A DNA stretch of 64,000 nucleotides from Leptodontidium sp. MPI-SDFR-AT-0119 (taxonomy: Eukaryota > Ascomycota > Leotiomycetes > Helotiales > Leptodontidiaceae). Shown here in pieces: positions 10,380 through 21,898 of this stretch (its first letter is position 1; each line of letters starts with the position of its first letter). The position numbers were made by a program, and so were the translations under genes. The notes beneath the pieces were generated by a model. It was not told where the DNA came from and made no database searches. It worked only from the letters and a program-made list of their open reading frames with translations. The stretch covers positions 186,001-250,000 of the forward strand of contig JAHLEZ010000024.1 in the NCBI GenBank assembly GCA_020726505.1. Direction: 5' to 3'.

Positions 10380-11111
10380 AGTCCCCACCCCACCATTCCG
10401 GACACCCCCCCATTCCGGACACTCTTTACACCAAAATCAACGATTTTCACTTAATAATATCTTTATAAAACGTTAATAAAAACTTATAAAATTAATAATA
10501 TATAATATCTATATATATACAACATCGCTTATTTACTTTAAGCTAGTTTTAATCGGTAATTCTCGTTAATTTAAAATTTAAAAAACACCATATAAAAGTA
10601 ACTAAAAATAACTTTTAATTTTATAGTTATAAGTACTTGAAATTAATATATATAATAATAGATGGAATCTTTATGACAGTTTTTCTATTACTAAGCAATT
10701 CTATTAGTAGTTATATTGTAATTTTAAAATAACTGTTTTACAGGGGTCTAAAAGAGTCTATTCTAATGTATATTAACAACCACTAATAGAATTATCTAAT
10801 AATTGAAAATCTTAAATCAATAGCCTTATCGGTTATAATCGTCCTTTTTTAAAGTATTTATATTCGTTTAATCATAAATTAATTTTAGTCACTTTTGTAT
10901 GGTGTTTTTAAATTTTAAAATTAACGAGAATTGCCTAATTAGAACTAGCTTATATATTATATTCAAAGTAATATATATATAAATATTACATATTATTAAT
11001 TTTATAAGTTTTTATTAACGTTTTATAAAGATATTATTAAGTGAAAATCGTTGATTTTGGTGTAAAAGGTGTCCGGAATGGGGGGGTGTCCGGAATGGTG
11101 GGGTGGGGACT
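10380..11111. mobile_element. 732-bp foldback/MITE-like element with ~240-bp inverted arms, TA TSD
   Basis: The ends are AGTCCCCACC...GGTGGGGACT, flanked by TA at 10378-10379 and 11112-11113. The two arms are near-identical inverted copies for about 240 bp. Each carries a doubled CATTCCGGACAC motif near the tip, then AAAATCAACGATTTTCACTT and an AT-rich inner part. No transposase is encoded. The inner arms differ mainly by C/T and G/A changes, compatible with RIP. The TA duplication and GC-rich tips suggest mobilisation by a Tc1/mariner-type transposase. The element separates the DUF7770 gene from a 2EXR gene, lying at the start of the latter's coding region. Confidence 0.88.
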
Positions 11112-11113
11112 TA

Positions 11114-11751
11114 ACCTCCAAATATTCACGCGTCTTCCTCTCGAACTTCGCTTCATTATATGGCGATTTACTCTCTCCCCCCGTATCGTGGAGATCCTTA
11201 CGTCGGAACACTGTACGACGGGCTTCTATTCGCAAGCTGCACTCCCGACTGCGCTACACGTATGTCGGGAATCGAGGCAGGCGGTCGAGGCACTCTACCC
11301 CCTCTGCTTCGGATCATTCCTACAGCCTGAAAGGGTGCGATTCAATTTCGATCTCGATATCCTTTATTTAGATATCAGTCAGGAGGAGGATGGTCCGTAT
11401 CGGCTCTTCGGAATTTTGAAGGAGACTGAGCTGGCTCGCCTGAAATATGCCGCGATCGATGAAGCGTATCTTGGGGACGGTCTGGCCGACTATTCGACGA
11501 TTGCAGGTTTGAGGAATGCAATGAGGGCTATGACAAACCTGAAGAAGATGATCGTGGTTCGAGACATCACGACTGATACGTCAAATGGTAAAGAGTAGAT
11601 GGCATTTTATGCTGAGCGCCCATAGGGCCAGGATGTAGCGGGTTGGCCTGTTAGCGTTGAGGAGCTTCCTGATGTCTAGAAGAAATATGCGGGGTGGAAA
11701 CTGTCGCAGACTGTGAAGATGACAGCTGTCTATGGATGGCGGGGAAATTGA
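11114..11751 (+). pseudogene. 2EXR domain protein, copy 1, with in-frame TAG codons
   Basis: The sequence directly after the foldback element encodes LQIFTRLPLELRFIIWRFTL, a typical 2EXR opening, and then HVCRESRQAVEALYPLCF. The start codon and first few residues are missing or lie upstream of the element. The frame stops at 11596-11598 (TAG). It continues recognisably through two more TAG codons (near 11623 and 11678) to TGA at 11749-11751. The second copy at 32.1 kb has Gln at the positions of the first and third TAG, so these are CAG->TAG changes of RIP type. 2EXR proteins are common in plant-associated ascomycetes; their function is unknown. Confidence 0.65.
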
Positions 11752-12017
11752 GGCTCCTTTCTACGTACATGTCTTCACTCGATATTACTATGTTTCCCCC
11801 TTTCCTGCAAATCCCAGTTAGTTAGCCGTTTTTCCTTATCCATGCCTTGAAGTTGTGATGGCCAGTGGAGAGCTAGAGCCAATTGCACTGGTCTCAAGGG
11901 GTCACAGGACAAGATCGATGCATTCCTTAGATGTGAGGGTGAAAATGTAGAAGTTTAGATAAATAACTGGCTCGCATCTATTCACATCTGCCTTGAGCTC
12001 AGTCCACTCGCATTATC
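11752..12017. repeat. Intergenic segment shared in rearranged form with 26100-26270
   Basis: The block around 11860-11990 contains CCAATTGCACTGGTCTC, GGGGTCACAGGACAAGAT and AGATAAATAACTGGCTCGCA. The same blocks occur at 26130-26260, but part of the segment is inverted relative to the other part. This indicates an ancient duplication with an inversion breakpoint close to the CATCTATT motif. No gene is seen in it. Confidence 0.55.
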
Positions 12018-13776
12018 TCAAGCATCCTCTGACATTCTATCCAAAATTGTACTCAACTCTTGAGTAGTTCTCAGCACGACATCTTTCATTAAAGCCACAG
12101 GCACCGTGTTGGACGGAACCAAGCCTGCACACTGGCTAACACTAACTAGAGCTTCGGTGAGTTCTGGGTGATGGGACTGAATGTGATATGCAATATTTTT
12201 GACTGTCGAGTCGGTAATGGAATTGTTCTGCCTTTTGAGGCGATCAGTCTCAACGAAGAAAAGAGAAGGGTTGTACGTACACGATGGTCTCCGCCACTTG
12301 AGGAAGGACGAAAACTAACAGAGGAGACGAGCCGGCGAGATCAGCCCATCGTCTGCCAGCACGATAATATCCTAACAGCGTGCTTCTCTTTAGAGGTTCT
12401 CCAGAGACATCTTGCTTCGCTTTAAGGTACATGTCAATAGCAACGGTGGCATCCCGTCTACCTACACTTCGATAAGTATTGCCTTGGATTCGATCTGTGG
12501 CCGCCACGGTCTTGCAATCAAGAATAGTTCTTGCTAGATGTATGTACGCGAACCGTAGCAGGAGGCGTCGAATCCGGCTTCCCTTCATTAAACCTTGCAC
12601 GATATCCATCGCGGCTACGAGAGACTGCTCAAAATTGTTGTTGTCGGCTAGGGGTTCAGCTGAGAATGACATCCACCCTTCGTATATCAGACGACAATTA
12701 TCACGAAAATAGGATATGGAGTCCTTGCTAATCAGAAGACGGGCCATGACTATTACTTAAGCAGGTATTAAGTCCTTCTTGTCACTCACTCGTAGGCCTG
12801 CAGCCTTTATTGGGCGCTTGCTTCGCGAAGCTGGCGCTCGTTGTAGAGGTAGAGTTATGTTCTCTTCGAGACCGTCTTGACCTGCCACCTGAGGAGTATT
12901 GGGCTTCTCGGCGACTTCATTATTGGTAGTATCTTGCCACTCACTGTCTCCCGAGTCTGGTGTTGGTGTCCTCGTTGTGGAAGGGGCCTCATTGGCATGG
13001 TCAAAGGGTGTGTTTGGCATCGACATTGATCCGACTTGAGCTGGGATTGCATCCGTGCCAGATTGTTCTTTCCATTGCATATGCATTTCCTCCTGGGCAA
13101 ATATCTCTTCAAAGTCTTGTAGTGGATGAGCGTGGCACTTTGACAGGTCTGCAGCATCGTCAATAATATAGGACGGTATGGTCAAGCCGTCGTAGATATC
13201 TTCGTCGCTGTCGCTCTCGTCCAAGCTTGGAACTGTACTCTCTTCCCCGCCGTCGAACTCGTTTGTCCATCTATTATTCTCAGCACTATTAGCAGATGAT
13301 TGCAATCGACCTGACCGTGCAACGACATCGCACGACTCCTGGTTATTCGGTACGTTGCCAGTCCTGCTGGCGGTGTTCAGTTCATGGTGAAGCACAGCTC
13401 CATGTCTAGACGAGATGAGGGCGTAGGTGATATCCTTCCATATCAACATGAGATTTGAGGGATCTGTATTCTCAGTGGTAGGAACGTTCGATAGGTGCAT
13501 GTTGCATGTGGTTAATTGATTGTTGGCGGGGAAAGAAACGAAACAATGCAAGACGCCGCAACCAGCGACTACTGTTGCACCGAACTTGGCTCGTTTGTTG
13601 GGGAGCTCCATTCGAAATGGCCACGTGTCAGCTGTACCGCATTTAGGGAACCTCCTCACGAAACACCTCTGCCAAATTTGGGCTCAAACATTATCCCATG
13701 ATCGCTCAAGGAAGGAAGGGGTGAACTCACCCACGCTCGTATTGCGGGCCGTAAACATGATTTTTTGCATGACCAT
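12018..13776 (-). CDS. Unknown multi-exon fungal protein
   Basis: Probable structure: a short first exon from ATG 13776 (MVMQKIMFTARNTS), then an exon reading through about 13715-12785, then one starting near 12748, and a last exon ending at TGA 12020-12018. Some splice choices are uncertain, notably a very short intron near 12750. The central exon encodes an acidic, Ser/Thr-rich disordered region (LDESDSDEDIYDGL, then APSTTRTPTPDSGDSEWQ) ending in a basic patch (RSKRPIKAAG). The C-terminal half is ordered and Leu/Ala-rich (LLLRFAYIHLARTILDCK, then KDVVLRTTQELSTILDRMSE). I recognise no domain. A fragment similar to its last residues occurs at 26.1 kb. A nuclear role is conceivable from the disordered, basic composition, but this is speculation. 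Confidence 0.5.
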
Positions 13777-13866
13777 TGAACTGAAGATAGGAAAGTAATT
13801 CACCTACGCCTAATTCTGCGGCGTCGTACACCAAAGTGGCCCCCTCTCAAGTGCCAGGAAAATCCC

Positions 13867-16154
13867 TTACCCCACTTGTTTTCGCCCTCCAGTTGGCTTC
13901 TTGGCCCCCCCATAGCAGCCCTGTTCCAATAAACCCCCCCTTGGGCTCGTCCGTCGCGTAGACGACCTTTTGCGTGGTAGGGTAGCAGCTCCCCCCTCCT
14001 GGAAGTGGCAGTAGGCAGCGACAGCATCGATAGCCGCATTGCGGCGGCGGAACTCTTCTTCGACAGTCGTGCCCGGGAGCGTCATCACTGTCTCCGCCAG
14101 GCGCTTCTGGAGCGGGGGCATCTCATCGTTCTGGCCCAAGGTGGTCTTCACGTCCTGGCTGAGCTTGAGCCCAGAGAGCTGCCGCTCGATCTCATCGACC
14201 GGGTGTTCCAGATCCCAGCGCTCTTGAACGTACTTGAGGAGCGCAGCTCTCAGCCGCTGCCTGGTATTGAATATCGTGCGGCCGATGATCCGGTACCCGG
14301 GCTGCTATGTCGCCGTGCCCTGGAAGCGGCGCTTCCACTTCTCCCGCTCCGCAACGAGGCGGCGGACGACGGGATCCTGATTGACGGACAGGGATTCCTT
14401 GGGCGTGAGTTCTTGCGGCCGGTCAGGATCGATCCAGCGAGTCATCCGACAGGCCGCCCGCATCAGGTCGCGCTGAGGTTCGTAGCCGGAGACGATAGCT
14501 CGCGTGTCAGCGGTGACCGTCCGCCGGAGGTAGTGCTTGATGAAGGTGTCAATCTTGGCGTGTTGCATCATCATGTTCTGTAGCGCGTCGCTCACGTCAC
14601 CTGTCAGTCCGCAGTCAGCATATCGCACTGCGGGTACGGGTGGGGTTGCGAGAAGGGGGCTGCATGATACGCACCGCTCTGGTTGAAGGCGTTGCCTGCA
14701 CCGTATCGGAGGGAGTACGGACGCGTGATCTGCGGGAACCCAGCGAGCACGCCGAGCCGCTTCATCCACTTCAAGAGAGTCGTGTACGGCAGTGGCTGGT
14801 CGGGCGAGATGTCCCAGCCATACGGCGTTCTGACAGACTTGCGGAAGACGGGGATATTAGCCATCTCTGGCTTCAGATGCAAGGGCAGCTGCTCATAGCC
14901 AGGCGGGATATCCAGCTCGCTGATCCTCGCGGCCGATGTGAGACTGGGGGCCAAGAACGCATTGTCGGCAAAAATGAGGCCCAGGAGGGCGACGTGCGGA
15001 CTGAGGATCAGGGACGGATCAAAGATGATCTCGGGGAGTACAAACGTATTCCTAGCTTCTATGTAAGCCGTATCTCTCGGCTAGAGGGGAAAGAGGGAGG
15101 GGGGACGAGAAAAGGCCCAAGGTCAGAGCATCTTTTGTGCCAAGGTACTTCTTCGTGAAATCGCACGTGAACTCGATCAGGATCCGATGGCCCGCCACAG
15201 GGGTCCCGGAGCAGGTTCACCGCGATGTCACCATAGCGGAGCTTTAGGAGCGCTGAAGGTCGGTTTGCGGAGAAGATAGCTAGCTGGCAGAAGAGGCTGA
15301 GTTGGATCCGCTGCCGGCCATGTGTGTGCCTCTGCTTCGTCGTGGTCAAGTTGGTCTGCAGGACGCCTGCGAGATTCCTCGATATACATCGCGACGTTGT
15401 CGCGCTTCTTCGTCGACAGGCGGTACTTCTTCGCCAGCTTCCTGAGGACCTGCGACAAATGCTTCATTAGCTCTCATCTACGATGATTCGGACTGGCTTG
15501 AGCGGGCAGACAAGAAACGCTACTCACCCGGTGCATGTGGCGGTTCATCTTCCCCTCTATCTTCTCTCCAGTCGCTCGTTCGTACACGAGCCGGAAGACC
15601 TTCCAGTATGTCCCGAGCGTGCTGGCCGACTGGATGCCTGCAAGCCTCCTCCCACCCTTCCCCTCACGTTGATTCAACATCCATTCAAAGAAGGTCTTGA
15701 GGGTGCGGCGAGAGATGGCCTGCATCACCCGGGCAGGATCCTTTCGTACATACTCGCAATACCTGTGAAGAGAGTCAGATCAGCGATTCGACAGCAGAAG
15801 CCGGCAGGCAAGAAGAGAACGGGGTACCCACCGATGGAAATTTCCCTCGATCATATCCAGGAGGAGGAGACTGCCATCGCTGTAGTCCTCTTCTTCATCC
15901 TCGGATTCGTCGGAGTTGTTCTCTTGGTCGAGGTAGTACTCTGGTGGGTGGGCGTTCCCCGCTCCAGCGAGCCACTCCAGATCTGGCAGATCTGCCTCGT
16001 CATCTCCGTCAACATCAGTATCAACATCCGTCGGCTCGGTCTCGGCGTCGGTCTCCTCTTGCTCATCCCCTGTGTCATAGCAGCTCTCGATGTCTGATCC
16101 ATCGCTGTCGGAGGAGGAGGAAGAGCTTGGTGTTGGTTGTTGGCGACGACGCAT
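13867..16154 (-). pseudogene. DUF3435 tyrosine recombinase (Starship captain-like), degenerate
   Basis: Reading leftward from ATG 16154: an acidic N-terminus, an intron (15831-15763), and an exon with SRRTLKTFFEWMLNQREGK and STLGTYWKVFRLVYERATGE. A second intron (15527-15450) precedes LRKLAKKYRLSTKKRDNV. Two apparent 1-bp frameshifts follow (about 15375 and 15195). Next come FSANRPSALLKLRYGDI, LPEIIFDPSLILSPHV, ITRPYSLRYGAGNAFNQS, then after another intron DTFIKHYLRRTVTADTRAI. A TAG at 14305-14307 precedes a further in-frame 145 codons ending at TAA 13867. The conserved Arg (SANRPS), second Arg (YSLRYG) and nucleophile-candidate Tyr (KHYLRR) are in place. DUF3435 enzymes integrate giant Starship elements. 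This copy is not functional as written. Confidence 0.88.
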
Positions 16155-16632
16155 ATCGACTGGATCATCCGAAGGGGACGACGGCAGTAACGATCAAAAG
16201 TAAAGAAGTAAGGCCGAAGATGTGAAGGAGGAGGAGCCTGCTGCCCAAGCAATGGCAGCGAGCGGAGGGGGAGGAGAGAGGTAGAGCGAGGGACAGTGAT
16301 GGTTGAGTATGAGAGGCTTGGAGGAAAGAAGATGGAGAAGGGAGGGAGGATGAGCGAAGATATAGGATGGCCGCCATCTTAAGTCACCCAGGGGATGGTG
16401 GGCAGCCATTTTCTGCTCCCCTTCTCAGCAAGTGTTGAACGAGGATGAGAGAAGCGGTTCTCTGAATGATGACTTGACCCAATCGCTTTTTTTGGTGTTC
16501 CTGCAGCAGGTCAGCCAGGAGTCCCCACCGCCGTGCCGCCTTGGCCATGAGGTACGCGAGCGCTAGGGCAGCGCGAGATTTTGGCAAATCAGCTGCGGAA
16601 AACAGCAGCCAGTTTGCCGTCTGGTCGTTAAA
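16155..16632. other. Presumed terminal region of the captain-bearing element
   Basis: This 478-bp stretch lies between the captain ATG and the point where the sugar-transporter gene abruptly loses homology (16632/16633). A minus-strand frame is open across much of it (NDQTANWLLFSAADLPKS...), but I recognise no family. Captains usually sit within about 1 kb of one end of their element and read inward, so this is the expected place for that end. I could not identify a diagnostic target duplication or terminal repeat. Confidence 0.4.
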
Positions 16633-17633
16633 AGCAGAATTGCGCGAATGCGGCGTGGAAGAGCCGGTACTGTTTACGGAAAGGTTTGATGTCTTCGTTG
16701 GCGTGTGTTTCTTCTGCTTGGAATGCCATGTCTGCATCTGTGATTTCGGGGATTGGAGAGCTGGTATTTTCCCCCTCGTTAGACTTCGGTTTGGTGGTTG
16801 AGGGAGGGGTGGGACCTTTCAACTTACAAGTAGAAAACCACGGCGAGGAGGAATACGAAGCATGCTATGGCTAGATAGACCCATTGCACGGTCTTTAGTG
16901 ATTTCGTGTCGTCTCCTGTGTTCTGAAGAAGACGAAGGATCCTAAGACTGGTGCAACGACAGTGCCGATTCCGTTGAAGGCTTGAGAAATGTTGATTCTC
17001 ATTTCTGCGTAGCGAGGAGGTCCACAAACTGCGCAGTCATACATCAGCCTTCTGTTATTTGCTGTAGGAAAGGGATCTCACCAGTTATGTACGGGTTTGC
17101 AGCAGTTTCCAATGCACCCAAACCGTTCCCAATGATGAAGATGGCAGCACAGAATCCTCCAAATGATCGATGAAGCAGACACGGCCAGGCGACTAGTGAA
17201 CCTATACCGTATAGACAGAGACCCCAGATGAAGACGGGCTTGTAGCCATAATGTCTAAGAATCCAGTTCGCGTGTCCAAGTGAAGCGAGTGGGTATGCTC
17301 TACAGTTCATGTGAGTGACATCTCCAGAAAAGCCTAGTCGAGAGCTTTGTGTACCCAAAGTAAGCAGCTTGTAAGCCCGATGACCTCGATCTTGTAATCC
17401 CCAATGTATTCTGGAAATGTTTATTCAACGTATCAAGAAGTCCGTACGAGAATCCCTTTCATTTCTGTCAGCAGTCATTCAACACACATCTAAATGTTGG
17501 GAGGACGTACCCAAAGAAAGAGCAGCACAGTAACCAAGCAAATCGGGTAAATCGACTGCCGTAAAGTCAACTCCGCAGCATTCGTCTTCTGATCATCCCG
17601 TGTCTTCAGTGAGTGTTTCTTGAAAATCGCCAT
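16633..17633 (-). pseudogene. FucP-like MFS sugar transporter, truncated and frameshifted
   Basis: Exons read 17633-17511, 17455-17355, 17299-17082, 17028-16828 and 16760-16633, with canonical junctions. The product shows MFS helices with the FucP-family signature GLGALETAANPY, after GYKPVFIWGLCLYGIGSLV. Exon 4 needs a one-base correction after PVLGSFVFF to continue into TGDDTKSLKTVQWVYLAIAC. Exon 5 ends at HAAFAQFC, a mid-protein position, where homology stops and unrelated sequence leading to the captain gene begins. About half of a normal 450-500 aa transporter is therefore missing, and I do not find it elsewhere in the window. In bacteria FucP imports fucose by proton symport; fungal relatives carry hexoses in the plasma membrane. 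This copy cannot make a full transporter. Confidence 0.72.
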
Positions 17634-18002
17634 CTTGACAACGTGGAAGTCCTTAGCTGTTCTCGCTTGCCATCAATCGTCAACAATCAAAAAGTCCTTG
17701 TTCTAAAATCGAGATCGAAATCAATCTTTATTTTACCCAGTGGACAGCCACGTCTACTTAACGTAACGCCGCACCCCCATAGCGCGGACGACATGTCCGT
17801 GATCGACATCACTCGTTACATCGATCGACAGCGGGGTAGCCTCCTCCGCATGTTGTGGAGGCTTGGCATTTCCGTCGTCCGAATATTTATTGGTGGATGT
17901 CTCCACTTTCTAGGTTTTGATGGTTGCAGGCTCGGTGCAATTATTATTCGAGAACAGGTTTATGGTTTCTAGAAGCTCGGTAGATGGAGAGATGGTCGGG
18001 TA

Positions 18003-18160
18003 CGGAAGGGGGTTTGCAGTGGGTCTCGTACGCCCCTGTATGACGGTAGCGAGTGTTTTCCATAGAATGGCATCGAATACTCTTATTTACCCCACAATTT
18101 TCCTTATATAGCGAGGTAAAAGCAAAGGGGTGTACGAGACCCACTGCAAACCCCCTTACG
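18003..18160. mobile_element. 158-bp MITE with ~35-bp TIRs, TA TSD
   Basis: The left arm starts CGGAAGGGGGTTTGCAGTGG and the right arm, reverse-complemented, starts CGTAAGGGGGTTTGCAGTGG. The arms match for about 35 bp with two differences and are flanked by TA at 18001-18002 and 18161-18162. The 90-bp interior is AT-rich and non-coding. Size, TIRs and TA duplication fit a Tc1/mariner-mobilised MITE. It lies in the intergenic space upstream of the broken MFS gene. Confidence 0.85.
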
Positions 18161-18162
18161 TA

Positions 18163-18983
18163 CATGAAGATAGTGGATGTCAGGGGGGGATCTCGCTTCC
18201 TGTCCAGATTCGGAACCGAGACGGTATCCATATAAATATGGAGATAGTTTAAGCTTCGCCGGTTTACCTGGGGGAAAGCTTACATCCATGCAGTGGGGTC
18301 TTTTGATATCATTACAAAAAGTAATTACACACCAGGTAACCAGACTTGTTGGATGTCGATTCAGGTTCTCAGCACTCGATTTCCATAGAAGCAGGGGCGA
18401 GGACGTTGCACATTATCCGAAGCGAGGGGGGTGTCCTATCAGCTTACCATGACTCGCGTTCGCATTGTTTGATTCAGCTTCCATGCATGTTTTGCTCACA
18501 AAGTCGGTATTCTGTTTCTTACTTCCACATTCGCAGGCAGCACATTGTAACTTTTGCCAAAGCAAGTTACTTCCTGGCCGCCTTCTAGTGTTTTCCGGAG
18601 CCCGTTTCGCCCTTCCTCTTCTACTTCTCTAGAAAATCTCATGCTTCAAACGTCATCAAGCATTTGTAATGAAAATATTTATCGTGAATTCGATTCCAAA
18701 CCATCTCCAATCTTAAAGCTTATGGTGGAGAGGAAATATGACAAATCCGCGCTTATGTAATTCTTATATGCAGACAGCTGTGTCTTCTGCTTCGGTATTG
18801 GTTGACCCTTGGCAAGGTAATCTTGGCATCGGTGACATTTCTGGATTGAGCATGCCAGCCTGATATCGAGAAGAAAGACATAATGAGAGGCCTTTGAAGC
18901 ATCAATATCTTTCTTTGGATATATAATAATTCATCTTCTTCAGATGATACTGTTGTTCTACTCAATAGCTTGACTCTGGAAAC
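18163..18983. other. Intergenic, presumed promoter region of the 18984-21313 regulator
   Basis: No coding region, RNA gene or repeat could be supported here beyond short pyrimidine-rich tracts. The 17634-18000 stretch on the other side of the MITE is equally featureless. Confidence 0.4.
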
Positions 18984-21313
18984 ATGTCTAGCGCATCGTC
19001 TCCTGTGAAGGAGAATCAAATCAGCCACGATCAGATGATTATGTGAGCTTTAGCCCGAGATGTCTCCTTCAGTGACGAGGATACAAAGCTAAGACAAAAT
19101 CAGTACCTCGCCCATCGAAAGCTGGGAGAAATTCCAGGGCACGGCACATGGTCCACCAACTCTGTCATTCATCTCTCAAACCGGACCCAAGATCCAGGAT
19201 CCGGCAGTCAAGAAGCTTGTCCGCCAGAACGCACGCAATCATGCATCACGAGAGAAGGGAAAGCATGTGGACTCTAAGCCCTTGCAGTTTCGACTTCTGG
19301 TCCCAGAATCATTCAGCTTTGCGCCTTCGTCGCAGCCGGGAACTGCGCTGGAAGGTACAAGTGTAACGGCTGAGCTATCGCAAAAAGTTGTGGTAGGAGA
19401 CGGTGCAGTACAAAATTACCCCCAGGGTCTTATGTTAGATCCAAACTCCGTGGCGAGCAAATCATCTAGAACCCAGGAAGAAGAACCCCTTCAAAATGGC
19501 TTTGGACAGGAACATGGACCATTTGGCAGTCATGTTGGTGCGAAACATGATGAGCTATCAACAAGGCAGCAGATATCCAGAACCAAAAAGCCAAAAGTCA
19601 AGACTGGATGTCTGACATGCAAGTAAGCAAAATCACTGCGAAAAAAATTGGACTACTTTAACATCGGAGATCAGGATACGCCATATTAAATGTGATGAGT
19701 CTAAGCCCAGCTGCTTACGATGCCTCAAGAGTATTGGCTCATGTGCCGGATATGTGAACCCAAAGCCAACAGTGGCGCGATACGGTCCCCGATCTATCGT
19801 GTCCCGACCCACCACTTTGCTACAACAGCCTTCCGCCACCGTCTTCTTCAACGACAACACTGAGTCGTACTTTTTCAAAATCTTCCAGACAGAAACCGCT
19901 GCTGATCTGTCCGGAGTTTTCAAGTCATCTTTCTGGGATCACATCTTGGTGCAAGAATCAAGTCATCAAAGCTTTGTTCGACATGCAATTATCGGAATTG
20001 CTGCTCTCAATCAATCCGCAAAGTCCAGTCATCTGGCTCAATTTGCGACTGGCTCGAGTAAGGAAGTTTGGCAGGCTGAGGCCACTAAGCAGAAAGAGTA
20101 CGCCCTGGAGCAATATGGTAAATCCATCAAGGGCATGCGAACGATCCAGACAACTTGTGATGCTTATTTCAGGAAGATTTTGATCTCCAGTCTCTTGGTC
20201 TTTGTCTTCGAGACCATTCACGTCCAACCTGATTCGGCGTTCTGGCACGCACTTATTGGGGACCGAATGTTATGTAATTGGGCTCGCGAGCAGTGGAGCC
20301 GCCGGGACTCTCGTCGTCGCGGTATTGCTTCACCAGCATCAAACGTCATTGAGGATGAGATTCTTTTGACGTTCTGCCGATTTGACACCCAGATACTTTC
20401 ATTCGTGGATACCAGGGGTCCGCAGACTCATGCCAATGGGATGAGAGAGGGATCGATCACTATTCAAGAGATGCCCGTGGCATTCTCGGACCTGGCAGAG
20501 GCAACTACTTATTGGGAGCTTGTGCTAAGACGGTCAGGCCACTTCATCATGTATGGAGCCGTACAAACTAAGTCCAAGAGATTACAGAAGGACTTCTCAA
20601 ACACCCTCGCAAGCAGAAGCATAGAATTTGACGCAGAAAACAGCATATACGGTTCCCCTTTCGTCGTACCGAATGAATTCATCGAAAAACAGCTCGAACA
20701 CATAGATGACATTAGTCGTTGGTCAACATCATTCCACAACCTTCTCGATCAGAGGAGAAATGCATCCTCGGATCTGCGAGAGGTCACGAACGTCGCGTTA
20801 CTCCGCATGACCAGTCTCAGCACGAAAATTGCAGTCACCGGCATGGCATTCACCAACGAAATCTCTTACGATGTCTTCTTCCCAGAGTTCTCCGAAATAG
20901 TCTCATTAGCTAGGACGATCTCCGACAATCTGCTAGCAATTTCCAACAACAGACCCGCATACCATTTCCACACGAGCGTCGTACCGCCCCTCTTCATTGT
21001 CCTCTTGAGATGCAGAGATCCAAATCTCCGGCGTGAGGCTCTTGAAATTCTCAGGATGCAGCAGAACGATGGCCCCTGGGATCGATTCATGATCGCGAGA
21101 ATTGGGAGCTGGATTATGGAGATTGAGGAGGAAGGATGGGATGGTACTGGGACTGTTCCAGTGGAGTCAAGAGTGAGTCTCTCGAGGATTAAAGTGGGTA
21201 TAGAAGATCGAAGAGCTATGGTACAGTGTGTTCGTCGAGGTATTCCCTCTGGAGTCGGTGATTTGCAGGAGCGAAGTCTCACTTGGGTGGAGACAATCAT
21301 AAGTGAATGGTAG
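18984..21313 (+). CDS. Zn2Cys6 transcription factor (738 aa)
   Basis: Three exons (18984-19042, 19104-19622, 19675-21313) join in frame through GTGAGC...CAG and GTAAGC...CAG introns. The N-terminal part has the motif FISQTGPKIQDPAVKKLVRQ followed by a basic helix, which precedes the zinc cluster in many fungal regulators. The cluster is C-x2-C-x6-C-x6-C-x2-C-x6-C (TGCLTCKIRHIKCDESKPSC, then LRC). It is split by intron 2 after the second Cys, a common position. The long C-terminal part (FFKIFQTETAADLSG, then HAIIGIAALNQ) resembles the DUF3468/fungal_trans_2 type domain. No stops disturb it. It should act in the nucleus. The convergent SDR gene 585 bp downstream is a neighbour, but regulation of it is only a guess. 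Confidence 0.88.
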
Positions 21314-21898
21314 AATCTGCAAAGAGTCAGTCGACTCAATTCGCGTCAACTTTAATTTTTTCGGATCAATCTTTGTCAGAATTGTTCATGAACTGGCAAA
21401 AGCTAGAACTAGACCATGTACTTTTATCAACCTACCAAATTACTGTGGATCGGCCCTCTCTGCTCCGGACATTCAAGCTTCAAGCACTCACCAGATCCTC
21501 TCCGGTCTATTTTAAGGGCTAAACGAACTCTAGAAATTGATTAAATTTGATAGTGCGTCAATCGTCTTTGACTTTCTCCTTTTCTTTTCTATATCTTGGG
21601 AAGGTCACCCGGCATGTGCCAAGACTAGGCCAAGCAACGGCTTTCACTTGGCTATAAACAGATATTCAGTTTATATGGCAGTTCTAGTCTCCAATTTATG
21701 TTACAAAAAATCCTATAATATACTACATTTATTGTTTAACAGATCATGAGCCTCCAGGATGGACCTATCTGGGCATATTGAAGTCATCAGGAATCACGTG
21801 AGTTCACACTTTGCATCAAAATGGGATGAGATAACATGACAGTAGATATATGACAAGTTAAGTTTTAGGAACTACAGCGGATATAGGTTCTGGAGCAC

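Noticed and set aside
10091..10450. N-terminal extension of the DUF7770 frame (MKIVDFGVKS...)
   Set aside because: The first codons lie in the foldback arm and occur again in the opposite arm at 11041; the family similarity starts at ATG 10087.
13798..13830. GCCTAATTCTGC shared with the small foldback at 62.98 kb
   Set aside because: The match is about a dozen bases without a matching partner arm; it could mark an element end near the captain's 3' side but is too short to claim.
14005..16097. Plus-strand frames of 190-204 codons opposite the captain
   Set aside because: The minus strand has the family motifs and introns; the plus-strand frames are shadows in a GC-rich region.
17613..17972. 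119-codon plus-strand frame beside the MFS gene
   Set aside because: It overlaps the MFS first exon in antisense and has no recognisable sequence.
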